In this document: one piece after another, positions 8,202 through 16,210 of the stretch | How positions within the stretch are numbered: position 1 is the stretch's first letter | How the letters are laid out: the number at the start of each line of letters is the position of its first letter | Source of the DNA: a virus | Reading direction: 5' to 3' (one strand) | Length of the DNA stretch: 64,000 bases | Virus record (IMG/VR): IMGVR_UViG_3300023184_003179 | Coordinates: 1 to 64,000 of that record | Made by a program: the position numbers and the translations under genes | Notes under the pieces: generated by a model | Databases searched by the model: none | What the model was told of the DNA's origin: nothing | Seen by the model: the letters and a program-made list of their open reading frames with translations, nothing else

Positions 8202-8561
8202 TTAATCCTTTGTTATATTTTCTGGAAGTAATTCCATAAGTTTTTTTGAGTAATGATTAAGACCTTGATTTTTTAATTCTTCTGAAACTTCTTTAATTGT
8301 TTTTTGAGATGTTTCAATATATTCAAATGCCCAATCTCTTGAGTCAGATAAGAATTTTATAAAGTTTTCCTTATGTACTACATCGTCAGACTGAGTGTCA
8401 ATGTTTTTATTTTGAAGAATAATCTCTTTTAATCCTTCATTTTCAAGGAACAGTTTTGTAATAGCAAGATTACATTTTTTTAATTTATCAAATAAAGATA
8501 AATATGCAATTGCAAAAGATATTGACATTGTTGCAAAAAACATTAAAATACCAGTTCTCAT
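8202..8561 (-). CDS. Single-pass membrane protein with coiled coil
   Basis: 119 residues: an N-terminal helix (GILMFFATMSISFAIAYL) followed by charged helical sequence with heptad-like spacing (about 27-110). The start has no ribosome-binding site but lies 7 bases after TACAAT, suggesting a leaderless transcript. It may be an inner-membrane protein acting with the neighbouring microproteins. No family is recognised. Confidence 0.6.
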   Translation of the reverse strand: MRTGILMFFATMSISFAIAYLSLFDKLKKCNLAITKLFLENEGLKEIILQNKNIDTQSDDVVHKENFIKFLSDSRDWAFEYIETSQKTIKEVSEELKNQGLNHYSKKLMELLPENITKD

Positions 8562-8568
8562 ACTATCT

Positions 8569-8574
8569 ATTGTA
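8569..8574 (-). promoter_or_regulatory. Candidate -10 for a leaderless mRNA
   Basis: Minus strand TACAAT is followed by AGATAGT and then the ATG at 8561, the spacing expected if transcription starts on the A of the start codon. No clear -35 is seen. Confidence 0.45.
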
Positions 8575-8591
8575 CTCTATTCTGTAAGGTA

Positions 8592-8723
8592 TTAAAAATC
8601 ATCTTCTTCAATATTAAATAAATCTAGTTCAGATAGTCTGCTCATTCTTGAAGCAAAAAACAAAGAAAATGCAATAATGCTTGAAATTATTGCTAATATT
8701 AATATTGTTATCTTTTTTTTCAT
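8592..8723 (-). CDS. 43-residue membrane peptide
   Basis: ATG 8723 has GGAGGAAC about 10 bases upstream. The product starts MKKKITILILAIISSIIAF, one membrane helix or an uncleaved signal sequence, and ends in an acidic tail (NIEEDDF). It overlaps the TGA of the DUF1660 gene upstream as ATGA. Function unknown. Confidence 0.6.
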   Translation of the reverse strand: MKKKITILILAIISSIIAFSLFFASRMSRLSELDLFNIEEDDF

Positions 8724-8839
8724 TTTTCTATTGTTCCTCCACATCTTAAACATCCCATATAGGTTTTACCAGTAAATGGACAGGATCCAGCATCAAACAA
8801 GTTATGTTTTTTAATCTTACAAATAAGTAACTTAATCAT
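8720..8839 (-). CDS. DUF1660-like zinc-ribbon protein (39 aa)
   Basis: Frame from ATG 8839 (GGAGAG upstream) to TGA 8720. The product contains SCPFTGKTYMGCLRCG, the hallmark pattern of DUF1660 prophage proteins, with four cysteines (positions 7, 20, 30, 33) that could bind zinc. The start overlaps the end of the halogenase-like gene. Its function is not known in any phage. Confidence 0.75.
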   Translation of the reverse strand: MIKLLICKIKKHNLFDAGSCPFTGKTYMGCLRCGGTIEK

Positions 8840-10433
8840 TATAATATCTCTCCTTTAAATACTCATACATTGTTGGTGACTCTTTTGCAATTTTTTCCCA
8901 TTCGTTTTTCCTATAATCAGATATTGTAAAATAATCTTTCATTGTTTCTGAATAATCAACATTATAAGAAATTTCTCCAATTCGTGAAAAAACATTATCT
9001 AATATAAAATAGTTCATTCCAGTTGCGATACATGTCATTGCAAGATTATATCCAGTACCGCCAACAGTATCATGTGTTCTAGTTTTCATTTCATATAACG
9101 CAAACAAGTTTGAAGAAAGTTCTTTCTTTTTATCTATATTATCAAAAGAGTACACCCTTTCACTATTTGATTTCCAATATTCAGAATCATCTCTTATGCT
9201 TAAGCAATAATGAACTATTATAAAGTCAACAAAAGAGTCATAGATTCTTTTATTAACTTCGTTGTAGTTGTGTATATTCCACGATGTAATTTTTTCCTGT
9301 TTTAATACACTTACAAGATTAAATAAAAACTCATGAACAGTAAATAAACCATTTGACTCTAATGGTTCAATAAAACCAGCAGACAAACCTATTGCTGCAA
9401 CATTTTTAACCCAAGTTCTTTTATGTATGCCAACACGCATTTTTAAATTATTAAAATTTAAATTATTTATTTCTTTTTTTGATATCTTGTTTGTTGAATC
9501 TTTACTTAATAGATATTCTTTAAATTCTTTAAGTGCATCTTCATCACTTGTAAATTTATCACTATAAACATATCCAGTACCTATACGAGAATACAAAGGA
9601 GTGTGCCAAACCCATCCATTTTTTAACGCAGTGCAAGTTGTAACAGTAAGCATTTCTTTATTTTTATCCTTATATTGAATTTGCACAGCCCATGCACTAT
9701 TATTTGGTAGTTTATTTGTATAATCTATGAACTCTTCATTTAATGATTTTCCAAGCAACAAACTATTAAATCCAGTGCAATCAATATATAAATCTGCTGT
9801 TATTTTTTTCCCATTATCTAATAATAAATATTTAATTCCATCATCATCTGTTTCTACATGAATAACTTCTGCAAGTATATTTTTTACACCACGGACTTTT
9901 GCATATTTTTCTTTTAGCCATAATGCAAATTTTTGTGCATCAAAATTTAATGCTGTGTTAATTCTTGGATCAAAAGCAGGCAACTGACCATCTTTATTAT
10001 CACAAAAAGTATTATTTTCAATAAGATGTGCTACTGGGAAGTATGTTTGTGCAAAGTCAGTAACTGGAACTGAGTCATCTTTGTATTTTTTAATTAACCA
10101 ATCTTGCATACCCCATTTAGTTTCTTCAAGGTATGGCCTGCCAAATGGATACAAAAATGATGTATTATCTTTTTTATAAAAATTTTTAAATCTAAGTCCT
10201 AGTTTTATTGACGCATCTGTAAATTTAATAAAATCGTTTTTATCTATTCCCAAGTATTCAAAATAATAATTAATTCCATCAAAAGTGCTTTCTCCAACAC
10301 CAATTGTTGGTATATTTGGACTCTCAATAAGTTTTATATTTTTATTTGGAAAGTCTTTAATTAAAATTGATGCTGTCATCCATCCAGCAGATCCGCCACC
10401 AACAATTACAATATCGTTAATTATTTTTGACAT
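8832..10433 (-). CDS. Flavin-dependent tryptophan halogenase-like enzyme
   Basis: 533 residues, full length for the family (PF04820). FAD site GGGSAGW is at residues 12-18, the GWxWxIP signature appears as GWVWHTPL (273-280), SAGFIEPLES (351-360) places E356 at the catalytic-glutamate position of PrnA-type enzymes, and K77 (in DASIKLGLRF) is positioned like the catalytic lysine. Family members oxidise chloride, bromide or iodide using FADH2 and halogenate an aromatic substrate; marine phage versions are known. No flavin reductase is visible, so reduced flavin would come from the host. It lies in an operon with sugar and phosphodiester genes, so the substrate need not be tryptophan. Confidence 0.88.
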   Translation of the reverse strand: MSKIINDIVIVGGGSAGWMTASILIKDFPNKNIKLIESPNIPTIGVGESTFDGINYYFEYLGIDKNDFIKFTDASIKLGLRFKNFYKKDNTSFLYPFGRPYLEETKWGMQDWLIKKYKDDSVPVTDFAQTYFPVAHLIENNTFCDNKDGQLPAFDPRINTALNFDAQKFALWLKEKYAKVRGVKNILAEVIHVETDDDGIKYLLLDNGKKITADLYIDCTGFNSLLLGKSLNEEFIDYTNKLPNNSAWAVQIQYKDKNKEMLTVTTCTALKNGWVWHTPLYSRIGTGYVYSDKFTSDEDALKEFKEYLLSKDSTNKISKKEINNLNFNNLKMRVGIHKRTWVKNVAAIGLSAGFIEPLESNGLFTVHEFLFNLVSVLKQEKITSWNIHNYNEVNKRIYDSFVDFIIVHYCLSIRDDSEYWKSNSERVYSFDNIDKKKELSSNLFALYEMKTRTHDTVGGTGYNLAMTCIATGMNYFILDNVFSRIGEISYNVDYSETMKDYFTISDYRKNEWEKIAKESPTMYEYLKERYYND

Positions 10434-10663
10434 TATTTTATTGCCTCTCTAGTTACTAAAATAACTGCTCCACAATCTTCTAAAGCCTTTTTTAATTTTA
10501 CCACATACTGCAAGGCTGATATTTTATCATCATGCCCCATATATAAAAACTTTTTTTCATCCAATTTTATTGTAAGAAAATATTCATTGTCAATAACTTC
10601 TACACTAAAATTTTTAGGTGCATTTATAGAATGAAATGCTTTTCTCATGTTATCTGTATACAT
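10433..10663 (-). CDS. Small hypothetical protein next to the halogenase
   Basis: 76 residues, no recognised domain. Predicted alternating beta strands (FSVEVIDNEYFLTIKLDEKKFLY broken here only by turns) and a C-terminal helix ending in AVILVTREAIK. It is coupled to both neighbours by overlapping stop/start codons, so it is likely co-expressed with the halogenase-like enzyme. Confidence 0.7.
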   Translation of the reverse strand: MYTDNMRKAFHSINAPKNFSVEVIDNEYFLTIKLDEKKFLYMGHDDKISALQYVVKLKKALEDCGAVILVTREAIK

Positions 10664-11103
10664 TATTCATTCCAATACATATAGTCACTACAAATGCCAG
10701 CAGGTAAAACATTAAAATCTTTAACATTTGGCTTATCTAAGTGTACCAAAATTGACTGAGAAGATACTTCTTTTTCTGGGTAAGTCCAAATATATTTTGT
10801 ATTTGTTAACGTATAGTCATCATTATTATGATAAAAATAATTAACATCTTCAAATTTTGATAAAAATGTTAGTGCTTCTAGGTTTTTACAATGAAACCAT
10901 CCACGATTTCCAATTTGATTAATAAAAGGTTTATCAATTTGTGTTTTTGGTCTGTCATGACCCAAATATATTAAATTATTAACAACCCATATATCAATTT
11001 CAACATCAAATCCTTCTTGCAATGCAAACAAAATTGATTCAATTGTATTTTCATTTTTTGGATCTGGACCATTAAGATTACCTCTATGTGAAATTTTTTT
11101 CAT
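10663..11103 (-). CDS. Glycerophosphodiester phosphodiesterase-like protein
   Basis: 146 residues with the N-terminal half of a GDPD barrel: SHRGN (5-9), ENTIESILFALQEGFDVEID (18-37) and YLGHDRP (47-53), matching the HRG, ENT and EID catalytic/metal motifs. It is much shorter than the usual 230-250 residue enzymes, so it may be a minimal version or a fragment. GDPD enzymes cleave glycerophosphodiesters; relatives with unusual substrates occur in polysaccharide clusters. Confidence 0.72.
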   Translation of the reverse strand: MKKISHRGNLNGPDPKNENTIESILFALQEGFDVEIDIWVVNNLIYLGHDRPKTQIDKPFINQIGNRGWFHCKNLEALTFLSKFEDVNYFYHNNDDYTLTNTKYIWTYPEKEVSSQSILVHLDKPNVKDFNVLPAGICSDYMYWNE

Positions 11104-11435
11104 TACAATGTTCTTTCTATAACTACTTTATCATTTGTAATATTAGGAGATTTTATGCAAATTATTTCACAGTCTTCTAAAAACTCTGGATCAGCAATTT
11201 CTAATTGCTCTAAAACAAAAACATCTCCAGACATTAAAGTTTTTCCTTGTATTGTCATCTTGCCACGAACAAGCAAATTAATTTCATCTAAATGCTCGTG
11301 ATAATGCCAATCCCATTTTTCATTTTTTTTATGTATTTTATAAGATACTTCAAAGCCATTTGTTTTATATGCAGCAGGTTCAAAATTTCCAATAAACCAG
11401 CCACCAATATAATCTTCAATTCTTGTTATTTTCAT
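11103..11435 (-). CDS. Cupin-fold protein
   Basis: 110 residues with cupin motif 1 WHYHEHLDEINLLVRGKM (about 43-60: two His and a Glu for metal) and motif 2 with GDVFVLEQLEIADPEF (about 69-84). Single-domain cupins act as sugar isomerases/epimerases, dioxygenases or small-ligand binders. Its overlap with the nucleotidyltransferase-HAD gene suggests a sugar-related step. The second-motif histidine is not obvious, which lowers certainty about metal catalysis. Confidence 0.75.
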   Translation of the reverse strand: MKITRIEDYIGGWFIGNFEPAAYKTNGFEVSYKIHKKNEKWDWHYHEHLDEINLLVRGKMTIQGKTLMSGDVFVLEQLEIADPEFLEDCEIICIKSPNITNDKVVIERTL

Positions 11436-12526
11436 AAACCATAAGTCTTCCAGTTAATATTTTTAAATCCACTATCAGTTAATAAATTAATTGCAACTGC
11501 ACGATCATTATCTAACTCTTTTAGTTTATCATTTAAAAGAACTCTTGTCCCACTGGTAATCCCCATTAATAAATAGTCCCAACAAAATCCAAGTTCTGTT
11601 AATTGTTTTTCTGTAATATATCTTGCAGATTCTTTTCTTGCTGTTGTTAAAATAATTTTATACCCTAAAGTATCCCACTCATTAAACTTATCAATAGTTC
11701 CAGGAAGTTCTAAAGCATCTTCTTTTCCTATATGACTAAACTTGTGTGCATGTTTTAATATTGTTCCATCAATATCGCAAAATATTGTTTTTGGTTTTTT
11801 TGTATAATATTCTTTAATTTTAGCAACATATATATCAAGATCCTCTGGAGTACCTAAAGAGATATATGAATTTTGCGGAGCATAAAACGGAACAATAGTT
11901 TTACCGATATCTATTAGGTATTGATAGGTAGTTGATATATAACTTTCAGTATTACTAAATAAATTATTAATTAAATTTTCAGCACTAGAAACAAAATCTT
12001 TTCCATGCTTCCAATAATGCAGACCAACTAAAGCGTCATCACTTATTACTTCCTTTTCTTTAATTTTAGTAATTTTATTATCATTAATAATTACATAACT
12101 ATGTTTTATGTTGTTTGATTTATGTAGTACAACGCAACCATCGCCATCAGTATTTTCTATAAAATTAGAAAAGTTATTTAAATCCCAATCAAAAATTTGA
12201 TCACAATTTGTTATTATTAGCCCTTCTTCATTATTGATTAATTCTTTTGCATAAAGGCATGTTTCTGCAGGACCAGATGTTAAAAAATTAATTTTAATTT
12301 CAATACTATTTGGTTTTATCTTTTTTAATAAAGCGCTTAAATCTTGGTTATATTTTTTATCTTCATACTCTTTTGTAATAAAGATATAGTTTGCATCAAT
12401 ATTTATTGATGAAAGAGAATGCTCAATAAGAGTTTTATTATTTACTTTTATAAGTGGTTTCGGCATATCAATGCCAACTTTAGAAAATCTTGTTCCAAGA
12501 CCAGCAATAGGAATAACAATGTTCAT
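11432..12526 (-). CDS. Sugar nucleotidyltransferase fused to HAD phosphatase
   Basis: 364 residues in two parts. Residues 1-235 form a sugar-phosphate nucleotidyltransferase with MNIVIPIAGLGTRF at the start (GxGTR phosphate loop) and KPLIKV. Residues from about 244 form a HAD phosphohydrolase with FCDIDGTIL (DxDGT nucleophile motif) and ILTTARKE (motif II). Such a fusion could make a nucleotide-activated sugar and dephosphorylate a precursor. Start overlaps the GT61-like gene and its stop overlaps the cupin start. Confidence 0.85.
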   Translation of the reverse strand: MNIVIPIAGLGTRFSKVGIDMPKPLIKVNNKTLIEHSLSSINIDANYIFITKEYEDKKYNQDLSALLKKIKPNSIEIKINFLTSGPAETCLYAKELINNEEGLIITNCDQIFDWDLNNFSNFIENTDGDGCVVLHKSNNIKHSYVIINDNKITKIKEKEVISDDALVGLHYWKHGKDFVSSAENLINNLFSNTESYISTTYQYLIDIGKTIVPFYAPQNSYISLGTPEDLDIYVAKIKEYYTKKPKTIFCDIDGTILKHAHKFSHIGKEDALELPGTIDKFNEWDTLGYKIILTTARKESARYITEKQLTELGFCWDYLLMGITSGTRVLLNDKLKELDNDRAVAINLLTDSGFKNINWKTYGL

Positions 12527-13440
12527 TGTTTTAATCCTAAACTATTTAATTTATGAACTACATTGTCTGCATCATTATTAATATTTGGAATACCTAGATA
12601 TGTTTGATTTTTTAAAAAAGTAAGTAGATTATAAAAATAGTGTAATTGTTTTGTGTTTTTTTCAAGTATCTTTTTATCTGCTGATGTGATGTCTAAGGTA
12701 TTTGGTGTCATAATTTCTAAAACTAAAGTATTTTCTTGCATGAATATAGCGTTAGTTAATCCTGCACCACTTACAGATGCTAGTGTTTTAACGCTATAAA
12801 AATAATCAATTTGTTCTTTAAAACTTTTAAAATCTTCTGAATAAATAGTTTCAAATCCAAGATCATTAAAACATTTTTCTACTTTATTATTATTGCTAAT
12901 TCCCCTATTATCTTTTCTGGATAGGTAAACATTTTTATATGGTTTTACACTTAAATCATTTATGCTATTTTTATAAAAATTAAAAACTGTTTCAGGGATA
13001 TTAATCTTGCCATTGGGAAAAGACTTAACAGCAAAAAAATTATTTGCATGTATAACTGTATCCTTATTGCAGTTAATCAATTCATAGTCAATGTTATTAT
13101 TTTTTAAAAAATCAATAAAAAAATTATAAAATGAACAATTTTGGTAGTCAGCAATTTGTGAAATATCAAGAACAAAAATACAATCTTTTATTGTTTCATA
13201 ATATCCAAATAATATACCTAAAGAATCATTATGAAAATGATAGTAGTTTGGGTCTAATGAAATAAATATTTTTTTTCTTGGAGATACAAACTTTAAAAAA
13301 TTTTCAGTTATTGTAATTGTATTGCTAAGATTTGGAGATAAAAGTGGAATTGATAAATTATTAATAGTAATTTGATGAATATCAGAATAAAACTGAATAT
13401 CTGATATTTTTTTTGAATCTTTTAGAATTGTGTATATCAT
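12523..13440 (-). CDS. GT61/DUF563-like glycosyltransferase
   Basis: 305 residues. The C-terminal half has the DUF563 signature: VYLSRKDNRG (about 170), GFETIYSEDF (about 194), and SVSGAGLTNAIFMQENTLVL (about 219-238), equivalent to the GAGLTN...F core of GT61 enzymes. The N-terminal half is divergent. Inferred role is sugar transfer onto the product of this operon or onto a glycan. ATG overlaps the WhiB stop. Confidence 0.75.
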   Translation of the reverse strand: MIYTILKDSKKISDIQFYSDIHQITINNLSIPLLSPNLSNTITITENFLKFVSPRKKIFISLDPNYYHFHNDSLGILFGYYETIKDCIFVLDISQIADYQNCSFYNFFIDFLKNNNIDYELINCNKDTVIHANNFFAVKSFPNGKINIPETVFNFYKNSINDLSVKPYKNVYLSRKDNRGISNNNKVEKCFNDLGFETIYSEDFKSFKEQIDYFYSVKTLASVSGAGLTNAIFMQENTLVLEIMTPNTLDITSADKKILEKNTKQLHYFYNLLTFLKNQTYLGIPNINNDADNVVHKLNSLGLKQ

Positions 13441-13724
13441 TTTTCTTCCATTGTTAAAGAGGTCCAGATATCTGACCAGTCTTTTTTAGTTTTATGTTTG
13501 TTAAATTCTCTTGAAATTTCTCCAGTTTCAAGATAAACTCCACCCCAAACACCCCACTCTTTGCCAGAAACGCCATTTGCAAAGCATGTTTTTCTAACTG
13601 GACATTGCTTGCAAAGCGCATCAACGTTAGGTCTAATGCTTTCATTATCTTCATATTTATCAAAATATAAATTTGTTTCAAGACCTAAACAAGCAGCCTG
13701 ATCTTTCCATAAGTGCTGCTTCAA
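13437..13724 (-). CDS. whiB: WhiB-family iron-sulfur transcription factor
   Basis: 95 residues with the four cluster-binding cysteines at 12, 38, 41 and 47 (C-x25-C-x2-C-x5-C) and the GVWGGVYL turn (58-65) before a basic C-terminal stretch. WhiB proteins are essentially confined to actinobacteria and their phages, where phage copies can displace or repress host regulators. This is one of the strongest clues to the host. Confidence 0.95.
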   Translation of the reverse strand: MKQHLWKDQAACLGLETNLYFDKYEDNESIRPNVDALCKQCPVRKTCFANGVSGKEWGVWGGVYLETGEISREFNKHKTKKDWSDIWTSLTMEEK

Positions 13725-13726
13725 GT

Positions 13727-13936
13727 TTACTCCCTATACTTATTTGGAATATCCCAACCATTACGACCTGGCTTGTATATTTTATGTAAGTACCACTTAT
13801 CTTTTACCCTAATTCCATTAACAGATGTTTTTGCCATATCTGATTCTTTTAAATCAATAACATCCCAGCCATCCCAAATAAGATTATTATTTTTGTTTAT
13901 AATTTTATCCATTGTATTTAAACTTCTAATAATCAT
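13727..13936 (-). CDS. Small hypothetical protein (69 aa)
   Basis: Starts MIIRSLNTMDKII and contains LIWDGWDVIDLKESD and GWDIPNKYRE, so it is rich in Trp and charged residues. No metal-binding or membrane features. It precedes whiB by two bases and is likely co-transcribed with it. Function unknown. Confidence 0.65.
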   Translation of the reverse strand: MIIRSLNTMDKIINKNNNLIWDGWDVIDLKESDMAKTSVNGIRVKDKWYLHKIYKPGRNGWDIPNKYRE

Positions 13937-13944
13937 ATGCTCTC

Positions 13945-14295
13945 CTAATACCTAAAAATTCCAACTTCAATATTTTTTGATTCAGCACTAGAAACTAATC
14001 TAGATTTTGATTCATTTGGTTTGCTTAAAAAAACAAAATAATTTATCTGATTCATGTTTGTATCAAGCCATGAAGGAGCAGTATTATAAAACTTAATTTT
14101 TTTACCCCTAGCCTTCATACCACGTTCAGATAAATTAGAAAATTCAGAAACAAAGTTATTAACTCTTGCTGGACCAACTGAATAAATTATAAATTCTTTA
14201 TCATCTTGTTTCATTCCAGACATGGCAACACTCATAGCACGTAAAAAAACAGTATAGTCGTTAAATTCCGCTGTTCCCTGCACTGCCACTATCAT
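13945..14295 (-). CDS. Hypothetical protein, possible SLOG-like fold
   Basis: 116 residues. The N terminus IVAVQGTAEFNDYTVFLRAM and the middle FIIYSVGPARVNNF alternate strands and helices like DUF2493/SLOG nucleotide-binding proteins, but the typical GSR motif is replaced by GTAEF. The family call is tentative. Its start lies inside the end of the upstream membrane protein gene (35-base overlap). Confidence 0.6.
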   Translation of the reverse strand: MIVAVQGTAEFNDYTVFLRAMSVAMSGMKQDDKEFIIYSVGPARVNNFVSEFSNLSERGMKARGKKIKFYNTAPSWLDTNMNQINYFVFLSKPNESKSRLVSSAESKNIEVGIFRY

Positions 14296-14689
14296 TTGAT
14301 TCCATCCCTTTTCTTAAATCATCTAATATTGATAACATCTTACTTAAATCTTTTTTTGACAAATTTTGAATATCTAATGGTTCTACAGTGCTTTCATCTA
14401 CCCTTCCATTGATAGCGTTAGCAGTATAAAACACATTATTTAATATCCAATATGCTTTACCTTCAGTTATTACAACTTTTAACATATTTTTTTGAACATG
14501 TTTTTGAGACTGCGTTATAACTTTTGGTTTATCAAACATTTCTTTTGGAATAACATCTTTAACCATTTCATAGATATTGCTTTGTCTATATCTAATCTTT
14601 GATAAAAACCTTCCTCTTTTTTTGTTTGATATTTTAATTATAGACCATGACACAACGAATGTCAAGCCTACAACTAATAGGTATTCCAT
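14261..14689 (-). CDS. N-terminally anchored hypothetical protein
   Basis: 142 residues: an N-terminal membrane helix (LLVVGLTFVVSWSIIKI), a basic stretch, then a soluble domain with KVVITEGKAYWILNNVFYTA and a Ser/Gly/Asn-rich C terminus. Probably cytoplasmic with one membrane anchor. No family recognised. Confidence 0.65.
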   Translation of the reverse strand: MEYLLVVGLTFVVSWSIIKISNKKRGRFLSKIRYRQSNIYEMVKDVIPKEMFDKPKVITQSQKHVQKNMLKVVITEGKAYWILNNVFYTANAINGRVDESTVEPLDIQNLSKKDLSKMLSILDDLRKGMESNDSGSAGNSGI

Positions 14690-14697
14690 ATTTATTT

Positions 14698-14859
14698 TTA
14701 CTTAGACTTTTTTGCTGGCTCTTGTGTTGAATTTAAAATAACAGAGTTAAGTTTATTATACTTAAGTTGTAATTTTAATAACTCAAGTTCAGTATCTGAA
14801 GCCTTTTGCTTATAAAAAGTTGTTAACTGAATGAGTTCTTCTTTACTTAGATCTTCCAT
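14698..14859 (-). CDS. Small coiled-coil protein (53 aa)
   Basis: ATG 14859 preceded by GTAGGGGGAT, TAA at 14698-14700. The product (MEDLSKEELIQL..., ending EPAKKSK) is a single amphipathic helix with leucines at heptad spacing (LELLKLQLKYNKL). It fills the only gap between its neighbours. Function unknown. Confidence 0.6.
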   Translation of the reverse strand: MEDLSKEELIQLTTFYKQKASDTELELLKLQLKYNKLNSVILNSTQEPAKKSK

Positions 14860-14865
14860 ATCCCC

Positions 14866-15231
14866 CTACTTTCTTAGATCAAAGGCAGTTCCTTGCCAAA
14901 CCTTTTCTGTTTTTTTCTTTTCACGCTCTACAATTGCACGACTCCATGTAAACCCAGCGTCTCCACCCCATGCATCCCACATGATACGACCATTAGATGG
15001 ATTGCTAGTATTATAAAAATCTTTACCTTTTTTATCTACTTCGTGACGTGAAAAAAATGAATACATTCTTTTAACAGTATCAAGAGACATAGAGGATCCA
15101 TTAACTATATCTGTTGCTCTGCCCCAACCAACTGGAGTGCCAGCACCTGTTGCTTTGCCATCAGCCTTCCATTTAAGAGCACGACGTGCTGCAGACTTCA
15201 TGCCATCATTGGGAGAGTATGTGTCAGCCAT
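14866..15231 (-). CDS. Phage-associated conserved domain protein
   Basis: 121 residues matching a domain often seen in actinophage and cyanophage proteins, in which a GMKSAARRALKWK motif is followed by GWGRATDIV, MYSFFSRHEVDKKGKDF and RIMWDAWGGDAG. It usually occurs as a module in virion or capsid-maturation proteins; here it stands alone. No enzymatic motif can be named with confidence. Confidence 0.65.
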   Translation of the reverse strand: MADTYSPNDGMKSAARRALKWKADGKATGAGTPVGWGRATDIVNGSSMSLDTVKRMYSFFSRHEVDKKGKDFYNTSNPSNGRIMWDAWGGDAGFTWSRAIVEREKKKTEKVWQGTAFDLRK

Positions 15232-15382
15232 TTACAGTCTTTTTCTGTGATTTACTTAAATACGGACCAAGGTCTGCTTTAACAGATCCATCTTTTCTTA
15301 AACGAACAATTCTTCCATTTTTAATTTGCATTGGATTAAATGCATGATTTGAATAATAAGAAGCAGAAGATCTTTTAGCCAT
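15224..15382 (-). CDS. Small basic hypothetical protein (52 aa)
   Basis: Frame from ATG 15382 to TGA 15224, overlapping the next gene by 8 bases and the previous stop by one. The product is basic (GRIVRLRKDGSVKADLGPY) with a short KKT tail. It belongs to the small array of domain proteins at 14866-16179. Confidence 0.6.
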   Translation of the reverse strand: MAKRSSASYYSNHAFNPMQIKNGRIVRLRKDGSVKADLGPYLSKSQKKTVNG

Positions 15383-16179
15383 TACTTTGCAAATCCTTTT
15401 GGATCAAAAGAACCATCCCAAATACTTTTTGTTGTATTTTGTGAATCTGTCTTATACATTCCGCCACGACGTTTATACTCTTGCACTACCCATGAGTTAG
15501 CAACTGCAGATGGATAAACATCAAATTTATCTTTTGCTGCTTGTACAACTGTTGCATATAATTTTGGATTTGAAGGAGTTGATCCACCTCTACGTGGTTT
15601 AATTAAATCTTCATATTTAGGTTTTGCTGCTTTACCCATTTGTGCATCGTACATTGCCATTAACATTTCAGAGTCTGGTTGTGGAATTCCTGAATTATTT
15701 GAACCCATTTCAACAACTAAGTCTACAGATACTGATAATGATTCAATTTTAACTACTTCTGACATACGAACATAATAAACATATTCTTCTTCAGACCATG
15801 AACCATTTTCTTCTTCATAGCAACGAACAATAACTGGCTTATCATCTTCAGCATATTCCATTGAATATTCAGAACCAGGAAGTCCTAGAGTTCCAGGGTT
15901 TGTCATTACATATTCAACACGACCAACTTCAATTTCATCATCTTCATTAATAAACATAACAAAGTCACCTTCTGTGACCATTGATTTTTCTACTAATGTA
16001 ATTGACTTACGAGCAGTACTTGCCCATATAGCACGAGCCTGTGCTGCTGCTTTAGCCTTTGTTGGATGGCATCCATGTACTGTTCCATCTGCACTTACCG
16101 TTGGATATCCATCGCATCCAGAACTACCTTTTTTGCCTGCATGGTATCCCCCTGCTGGCTTTCCTTTTCCTGCTGGCAT
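15382..16179 (-). CDS. DUF5872-containing multi-domain protein
   Basis: 265 residues. The N terminus is Gly/Lys-rich with GCDGYPTVSADGTVHGCHPT and AAAQARAIWAST. The middle is an acidic beta-rich domain (EDDEIEVGRVEYVM...). The C terminus resembles DUF5872: NPKLYATVVQAAKDKFDVYP (about 203-222), then NSWVVQEYKRRGGMYK. Such domains are found in large-virus and phage proteins, possibly DNA- or virion-associated. Its ATG has AGGAGG upstream and a TGATATAAT element at 16205. Confidence 0.65.
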   Translation of the reverse strand: MPAGKGKPAGGYHAGKKGSSGCDGYPTVSADGTVHGCHPTKAKAAAQARAIWASTARKSITLVEKSMVTEGDFVMFINEDDEIEVGRVEYVMTNPGTLGLPGSEYSMEYAEDDKPVIVRCYEEENGSWSEEEYVYYVRMSEVVKIESLSVSVDLVVEMGSNNSGIPQPDSEMLMAMYDAQMGKAAKPKYEDLIKPRRGGSTPSNPKLYATVVQAAKDKFDVYPSAVANSWVVQEYKRRGGMYKTDSQNTTKSIWDGSFDPKGFAK

Positions 16180-16204
16180 AATAAACCTCCTAGGTTATAT
16201 ACTG

Positions 16205-16210
16205 ATTATA
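16205..16210 (-). promoter_or_regulatory. Extended -10 promoter for the 16179 gene
   Basis: Minus strand reads TGATATAAT ending just after the stop of the upstream gene, with a leader of about 20 bases containing AGGAGG before ATG 16179. Confidence 0.5.
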
